This document shows positions 58,877 to 64,000 of a stretch of 64,000 bases of DNA, piece by piece. Below the pieces are notes generated by a model. That model was given only the letters and a program-made list of their open reading frames with translations, was not told the origin of the DNA and ran no database searches. Origin of the DNA: Cymbomonas tetramitiformis (Eukaryota > Chlorophyta > Pyramimonadophyceae > Pyramimonadales > Pyramimonadaceae); NCBI GenBank assembly GCA_001247695.2, contig LGRX02034546.1:1-64000 (forward strand). The letters are read 5' to 3'. Each line of letters begins with the position of its first letter. Within the stretch, counting starts at the first letter, position 1. The position numbers and the translations under genes were made by a program.

Positions 58877-59982
58877 CCTCTTAGCCGGTAACGCTATTTC
58901 CGGCCAAAAATGCATGTTTTGTGTGGGAAGCGGGTGTGGTGCTCACATACATAAGCATGCCACGGTGATTATATATGTTTTTGACACCTATCGCAACTAC
59001 AAATTGAGCTATTGTATGAACATCTATGGCATATATATCGTGAGATATACCGATTATACAAGCAAAACTTCTCCAATTTTTAGCAATCGACTTTACGCAA
59101 AAGCGATTCTTGGTCGCCTAAGGTCTCTTAAGCGGTTGCCGTTAGTACGATGCTATCGGCCTTGGCCATGTTTAAACTTTTGTCAGTCATATGTTGAGTT
59201 AAATGTGCCTACATCTCGATATACGTGGCCTTTTTACGAAAAAAACATGAAAAAAACATGCGATTCTTCAATATTTTTCATACTTAAGCAATGTTTTCCA
59301 TACTTAAGCGATTAGTCTGCGTGTATTTCACATATAAGCGAGGATGTATAGCCCTTAGCACCCATATATCGATATCAAGGTATGGCTTACGCGAGGTCGA
59401 CTTTACACAAAACTTCCGATTTTCTAGATCGTGAGATAAATGCGATTGAAGTGTGCTCTTAAGTATGGTTAAGTATGGGAGGTAACCGAGCGGTATCGGC
59501 CATAACTTTTCAATGCCTGGATCAATTGTATACCCAGAGCGCGCAATATGTTTAGATTGGTTTAAGCGACATGTTTATCGAATAAAAATATTTTCCGAAG
59601 TTTTGTGTAAAGTCGACCTCGCGTAAGCCATACCTTGATATGTGATGGTTGAATGTGGCATACCCTGAACATATATTGTCATGCACATTCATATCAATGT
59701 CAAAGTTGTCTAAATCATGCAGATTTGAGCCGATTTCCGTTTCAAAATTGGCTATAAAAAGCATTATTGTCGGTTCAAATTGTTATGAGTATGATAAGAG
59801 TGTATGTGTATCCCATACAAATCTGCCATGGAGTGATGCATGCATGCTCACTATGCACACATACCCTAGGTTGTATCATGTCTAGAGTTCGTCTAACCCT
59901 TTTTGGTGAGCACACGTGCATGCGAAACCAAAAGGACCGCGGGTGGTTTGTTACGATATCGTAACGGCTACCGGCTAAGAGG
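58877..59982. mobile_element. TTAA-targeting (piggyBac-like) non-autonomous element, 1.1 kb
   Basis: Inverted ends CCTCTTAGCCGGTA with TTAA on both sides (58873-58876, 59983-59986). CC(C/T)-type ends and TTAA targets are typical of piggyBac. The interior is AT-rich, has no transposase, and contains a 45-bp inverted repeat (59372-59641). Removal restores the LINE2 frame (KGF-K-LVF). Confidence 0.8.
59372..59641. repeat. Perfect 45-bp inverted repeat
   Basis: 59372-59416 and 59597-59641 are exact inverse copies (arms begin ATATCAAGGTATGGCTTACG) around a 180-bp loop. It may be a small foldback element inside the TTAA-type element. Confidence 0.85.
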
Positions 59983-60451
59983 TTAAACTTGTTTTCAGAT
60001 TCCCGCATAACACTATCCCATTCATCCCACATGGCTATTGGACGGATGATGACCCCTACGTTCTTCCAGGTGGTGGATGCTATAAAAATGACTTTTCGGA
60101 TGTTGTCATTATAGCTATAGACAGTGCACCCAGTGATACCCAACCAGCCTTTGACTGGAGGTCTACACAGAAAAATATTGCCAGATGGTTCCGTAACGTC
60201 CTTCCCAAGTCCAAAGTCACGAAGAAGAGGCTAGAATACACAGGAGTCAGCCCTGATATTTGGAATGAAGTTCTGAACGAAAGAGACAAGGTACTTCCCT
60301 CTTCACTCTGTCCATGGCCCACTCAAGACCCTCCTTATCATCAGAGTGACATTGAGCCCTATTATGGTGGTCACCACGACACGACAATCACCAATGCAAA
60401 TTCCAAGCCCTTCATGAGCACCGTGAAATGGCCCAAAGTTCTTACACTCAT

Positions 60452-61128
60452 TGTCTATTACCCGAAGCTAAGTTGGGTGCACCCAACCTAAGAACCATAT
60501 TTCAAACGTCAATAACTCGTCGAATATCGGACTTACAATGCCAAAGCAATGCTAGGCCATGGGCTTCTATGTTCCCTTTGAACAATGGATATGCATTATA
60601 CCTCTATAATCCAAGATTGTGGGATATAATGAGGCCGTTTCAGTAGGGTATGTGCTGAAATATTCCGGATACATTTCCCTTAGGTTGGGTGCACAATACC
60701 TAAGAACGTGGGTAATATAAGAGACTCCCCGTGACACTCGAAGGTCCTTTGAAAATTCGGAGACCTGTGTCGTCAAGTTCTTGAGTTGCTCTTTCTGCAG
60801 TGTCTTGTCAAAAGTTTCATCCGAGGTCATCTTGAACCTCAAAACCTCGGTTGAAGTAGCATGCGTAGGTGAACCCCCAAAGTCACTTGGAAATTTTACA
60901 ACTTTTCCTACCCCCTCGCATACTCCCCAAAATTGCTCACGGATAAGCTTGATTCACTCAATAGTGTAGATGTGTGTGTAAAAGAGGACATCTTCCCCGT
61001 CAGTTTGAGCTAATAAAAACGAGAATCCGGTAATGACAACTCCCAATAATCCCACCAAAGGGTAAGTTGGGCGCATACAACTTAAATGGCTCTTAAGTTG
61101 GGCACACCCAACCTTCGGGTAATAGACA
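60452..61128. mobile_element. TGTCTATT-type non-autonomous element, 677 bp
   Basis: Inverted ends TGTCTATTACCCGAAG; the 4-bp duplication is TCAT (60448-60451, 61129-61132). Palindromic words AAGTTGGGTGCACCCAACCT and TTGGGCACACCCAA lie just inside the ends. The interior (60738-60870) closely matches 1920-2040 and 2110-2240. No coding potential. Removal restores the LINE2 frame (LTLIMGYF). Confidence 0.85.
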
Positions 61129-61805
61129 TCATCATGGGATACTTCCCTCCTCTTTTTGGTACTATCCTCAACACGATAGGTGTTCCCCGTGGTAAGATTA
61201 AACCACTCCTCAAGAAACTTTCAAGAATTTGCAGGCAACACACCAAAAACAGGCGAGACGTGTTTCTGTTAAACACAACCACCACCTTAAACACTGACCC
61301 ACATACAGTCGACATTTCGAGCAATGAAACCATGACAGAAACAGAAGCCGTACAACAGTCAAACGATTTCCTTCAAACCCTCTTGCAATGATTTTCAAAA
61401 GTCTTGCAATATAGGATGGGTTGGGAGCCGGAGTGTAAACTCCGTGCTCCCAACGAGACCCCAAGGGAGGGGCCGTCCCCCCCTCCCTCCCCCGCCACCC
61501 CCTCTCCCCCGCCCACCCGCCACCTTCCTCAACGTCTCCAAAACCCCCTTAATTCTTCGACTTCCCTCCCCGCCGCTCAGATTCAGCCACCCCTACACTC
61601 ACCCGGCCATGGCTGCTTCTCCATCTTCTAGAGTTTTTTATTGCCTAGCACTTAGCTTTTTCTCTAGATGTCACCCTGCTGAAAAGCGGGCTGAGCCCTT
61701 TTGTGGGCGCGCTGTAGCAGAGGGAGTAGCCCCTGGTGTTTTCACTAGCCTGCTTTGCAGGGATACCGCACTCTCAGGACTTTGTCCCCTTTGCTAGCGT
61801 AAATG

Positions 61806-61830
61806 TTTTATTATTATTATCATTATTATT
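61806..61830 (+). repeat. LINE2 3' tail, (TTA)n
   Basis: An interrupted TTA microsatellite directly after the LINE2 3' UTR, as expected for the end of a LINE. A target duplication cannot be tested since the 5' end is lost. Confidence 0.6.
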
Positions 61831-62070
61831 CAGAGATGAGTGCAGTCTCCAGTAACGCTCACACGTATATCCGAGATAAGATGCTCGCGACGGTATATTC
61901 AGCTTTCCTCATCTACTATCAGAGAAGTTACGTCACAACGGTCGTAAAGCAAGCCAATGGTTTAGTATCACATACTTATTTTTAAGTTCAGAGTAAATTC
62001 ACCCAGGAGATGAGATTTTCTTGATGGTAGAATAGGCAGAGCGACAGTGCTTTCGACTGTCACATGCGCA
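61831..62070. other. Spacer without recognised features
   Basis: AT-rich sequence between LINE2 and the next ORF; no gene, RNA or repeat recognised. Confidence 0.4.
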
Positions 62071-62434
62071 ATGGTTGCGACGACTTACCATGTAAGGGAA
62101 CCATATAATATCGCCCCGAATGAAAAACATCATCTATATTCTCAATATACCGGCCTCTTGCATCGTGCAGCACATCAAACGGATGTCAAAGATCCATATG
62201 CCATGGTTGTTTGTGATACGGCTTTTTCGGGTTGGTATGCACCGCGCATACCCGGTATCATTGAAAGACATCGAGACCCCTTTGCTTTTCTTTTCTTTGT
62301 ATATGTGGTTCACAGATTCATGGGAAACCGGATTTTCAACTATGAAATCGACCGCACCAACGGCAACGGCAACCTACACTTTTATTGGCAATATGTCATA
62401 GGAACCAAAAAACACAAATGTAGGCAAAGACACA
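62071..62434 (+). CDS. Unknown ORF fragment cut by a TGTCTATT-type element
   Basis: An open frame from ATG 62071 (MVATTYHVREPYNIAPNEK) with an aromatic-rich middle (PFAFLFFVYVVHRFMGNRIF) and a basic end (KKHKCRQRH). It runs into the element at 62435; joining across one CACA gives about 15 more residues to a stop near 63140. I recognise no family. GC and codon use resemble LINE2 rather than the Gypsy elements. It may be an old element fragment or host exon. Confidence 0.3.
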
Positions 62435-63090
62435 TGTCTATTCTGCGAAAGGCGGGTTAACCCGCCGTAACACGTTGTTACGGCGGGTTACCAATACCTA
62501 GGCATTTCTACGATATCGCGCGCGTAATTGACTCCGGGCAAAAAGTAGGAACAACAGGCGTTTATCAACCCTCAAAATTACCCAAAAAAAGTTGGCAGAA
62601 CTCCAGACACTTTGGTCTGAGGATTGGTAATCGACTTCGGGCAAAAAGTAGGAACAACAAGCGTTTATCAACCTTCAAAATTACCCCCAAAAAGTTGGCA
62701 GAACGCCACACATTTTGGGCTGAGGATTGGTCGATACCGATAGGGAAGTGCTCTAGATCGAAACTTAAGGTCACAAAACATAAAACTTCCTTCAAATATT
62801 GTCACTTAGTGCCTTGGGACCACCACGCAGCCTACGCGGAGCAACAATAAACGAAGTTAGGGATTAACCCGCCGTAATTTTCGAGCCAACCCGCCCTAAC
62901 TTTGAACGCCATTTCAGCCCGGTATACCCATCCAAGTAGCAGAAATTAAAGTTTCCACACACAAAACTAACTACAATCAACATTGCCAAGCATGGGTTTT
63001 ATGCAATATCTCGAATTATTGTGGAGATTAGAGTGCTCGAATATCGCTCTTAGGTATTGTTAACCCGCCCAAAAATTAGTAGAATAGACA
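62435..63090. mobile_element. TGTCTATT-type non-autonomous element, 656 bp
   Basis: Ends TGTCTATTCT and AGAATAGACA with a perfect CACA duplication (62431-62434, 63091-63094). It is an inverted relative of 9767-10425, including the TAACCCGCCGTAACACG palindrome and the 103-bp tandem units. No ORF. Confidence 0.85.
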
Positions 63091-63185
63091 CACATAAGTC
63101 CGAATCTTGAGATTCTTCATGCTTCCATTATAAACTTCTAGTTACAAGACAAAGCCCTTTAACCTCGACAAAAGCCCTAACTTAA

Positions 63186-64000
63186 TGTCTATTGGGCTCA
63201 AGGTGGGGTAACCCACCGTAAGAACGCCTTACGGTGGGTTAACCATAGCGTAGTTTGTTAACACCATAATGCACATCGAATGGTCTCAAATATGGTCGAT
63301 CATATGTGATTTCACAACAAGACATTCATGTTTAGCTGGACAAAGCCGAATGACATGTACTTGTGATCGGATATATCCGCGGTATCCATCCCAATATACC
63401 TCCGATGGCACGTTCGGTGCCGTGATCCCAAATGCACACAAACGTGGCCTGATTGCTACGTTTCATCCACGATGCCAATGTGCGCATGGGTGTATTTCGT
63501 GAAGTTTGATATATTTTTACGACCTCGAGTCAATACTTCGCGAGAAACATGCATATATATCCCCGTATAGACAAAATATCGTCATTTTTGCCCTTAAGTA
63601 TGGGAAAACATTGAAATTGCAAATGTTTTTTTGTTTTTTGTCTTAAGTTACTTGTGTAGAGTGATATATTCGATATATCGAATGGCGCCAAGTATAAGAA
63701 ACATTTGTTATGGGCCATAGTTCATGAAAATATTGTGATAGGTACATTCCGAATGTGATGGGCATGTTCAAAATCTACCCAAAGATGCAATACTGTAATT
63801 GGGTAACCCACCGTAAGGATTTGAGGTGTTTTTTTGCTTGACCCCTTGGTATTAGCACGCATATTAGACGCATCTATACAATATGTAAAGTACGTTTTTC
63901 AAGTCCACGCACTAATATAACCCCCAAGGTGTGTCGAAAAGCATGGGTTTGCCCAAGTTGGCACAATATGCTAGCTCTAACATGCGGTTTTCGAATGTCT
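63186..64000. mobile_element. Possible start of another TGTCTATT-type element
   Basis: TGTCTATTGGGCTCAAGG at 63186 is followed by the palindrome pair GTAACCCACCGTAAG and CTTACGGTGGGTTAAC (63208-63244), the same design as in the other members. GGTAACCCACCGTAAGG recurs at 63802. The right end would lie beyond the window. The remaining AT-rich sequence to 64000 holds no gene I can support. Confidence 0.4.

Larger units (their letters stand above)
58273..61391 (+). pseudogene. LINE2: NPPF methyltransferase-like domain
   Basis: The first segment (to about 58616) reads IKYSELQYVQRKEFWKLLAW and CELFYNPLNAHP; a slip in the A-run at 58603-58614 leads to IGFDGLAWDAYADP and RIVYGNPPFDG, then TWILPLSPKNQKRW. 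A TTAA-type element splits it at 58877-59982; the frame continues FRFPHNTIPFIPHGYW and DVVIIAIDSAP. A second element splits it at 60452-61128; the last part is GYFPPLFGTILNTIGVPRG to a TGA at 61389. ELF-x3-L, GLAWD and NPPF are the pattern of a PCIF1/Dam-like N6-adenine methyltransferase. The catalytic motif is intact though the gene is broken. LINE1 has a diverged version. Confidence 0.65.
57686..61830 (+). mobile_element. LINE2: 3' part of a second non-LTR retrotransposon
   Basis: Plus-strand coding sequence with a LINE-type C-terminal zinc finger and a methyltransferase-like domain, then a 3' UTR (61392-61800, C-rich then GC-balanced) and a (TTA)n tail. The 5' part, with endonuclease and RT, is absent: Gypsy copy 2 was inserted at 57685 and its far side is truncated. 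Two DNA elements (58877-59982, 60452-61128) interrupt it; both leave the frame restorable. Confidence 0.7.

Noticed and set aside
1..64000. tRNA, rRNA or host housekeeping genes
   Set aside because: I looked for cloverleaf arms and familiar protein motifs and found none; a tRNAscan or Rfam search would be needed to exclude short RNAs.

Overview
This is nuclear DNA of a eukaryote, and I found no host gene in it. The window is a stack of transposable elements inserted into one another. The largest LINE carries two endonuclease domains, one APE-like and one restriction-like. That is the hallmark of the Dualen/RandI clade described from green algae, so a green alga or early green-lineage genome is the best guess (low confidence; nothing here names a species). 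One transposase gene shows a plausible GT-AG intron.

Layout. (1) 1-6596, plus strand: the 5' part of a retroelement with a Gag-like gene, split by two DNA transposons (1846-2499 and 3274-5415). Removing each insertion plus one target copy restores one reading frame. (2) 6686-57685, minus strand: an old Gypsy-type retrotransposon (copy 2). It lacks its 3' third and carries insertions at 7182-7341, 7556-7946, 9767-10425, 12456-43848 and 48407-54441. (3) 12456-43848, minus strand: LINE1, bounded by a 13-bp target duplication in copy 2. Its order is ORF1, Ulp1-like peptidase, APE endonuclease, reverse transcriptase, chromodomain, PCIF1-like methyltransferase, RNase H, zinc finger and restriction-like endonuclease. 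(4) 16721-33024, plus strand: Gypsy copy 1, a young copy of the same family as copy 2, inserted in the LINE1 chromodomain with a 4-bp target duplication and itself hit by a small element (25055-25725). (5) 48407-54441: a mariner-type MITE in copy 2, holding a pogo/Tigger-like transposon (48515-54210), which holds another small element (51126-52212). (6) 57686-61830, plus strand: the 3' part of LINE2, with a zinc finger and an NPPF methyltransferase-like domain, split by a TTAA-type element and a TGTCTATT-type element. (7) 61831-64000: an unknown ORF fragment and more TGTCTATT-type elements.

What stands out. The Gypsy family encodes a C5-cytosine methyltransferase between RNase H and integrase. 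Copy 1 adds a PHD finger and a second, amino-methyltransferase-like domain after integrase. Two unrelated LINEs carry a shared PCIF1/NPPF-type methyltransferase module. So three retroelement lineages here all carry methyltransferases, two of them with chromatin-reader domains as well. The Gypsy family also has split, permuted terminal repeats (A1 - genes - B1 - A2 - B2), a layout known from tyrosine-recombinase retroelements such as Ngaro, yet it encodes a DDE integrase and leaves a target-site duplication.
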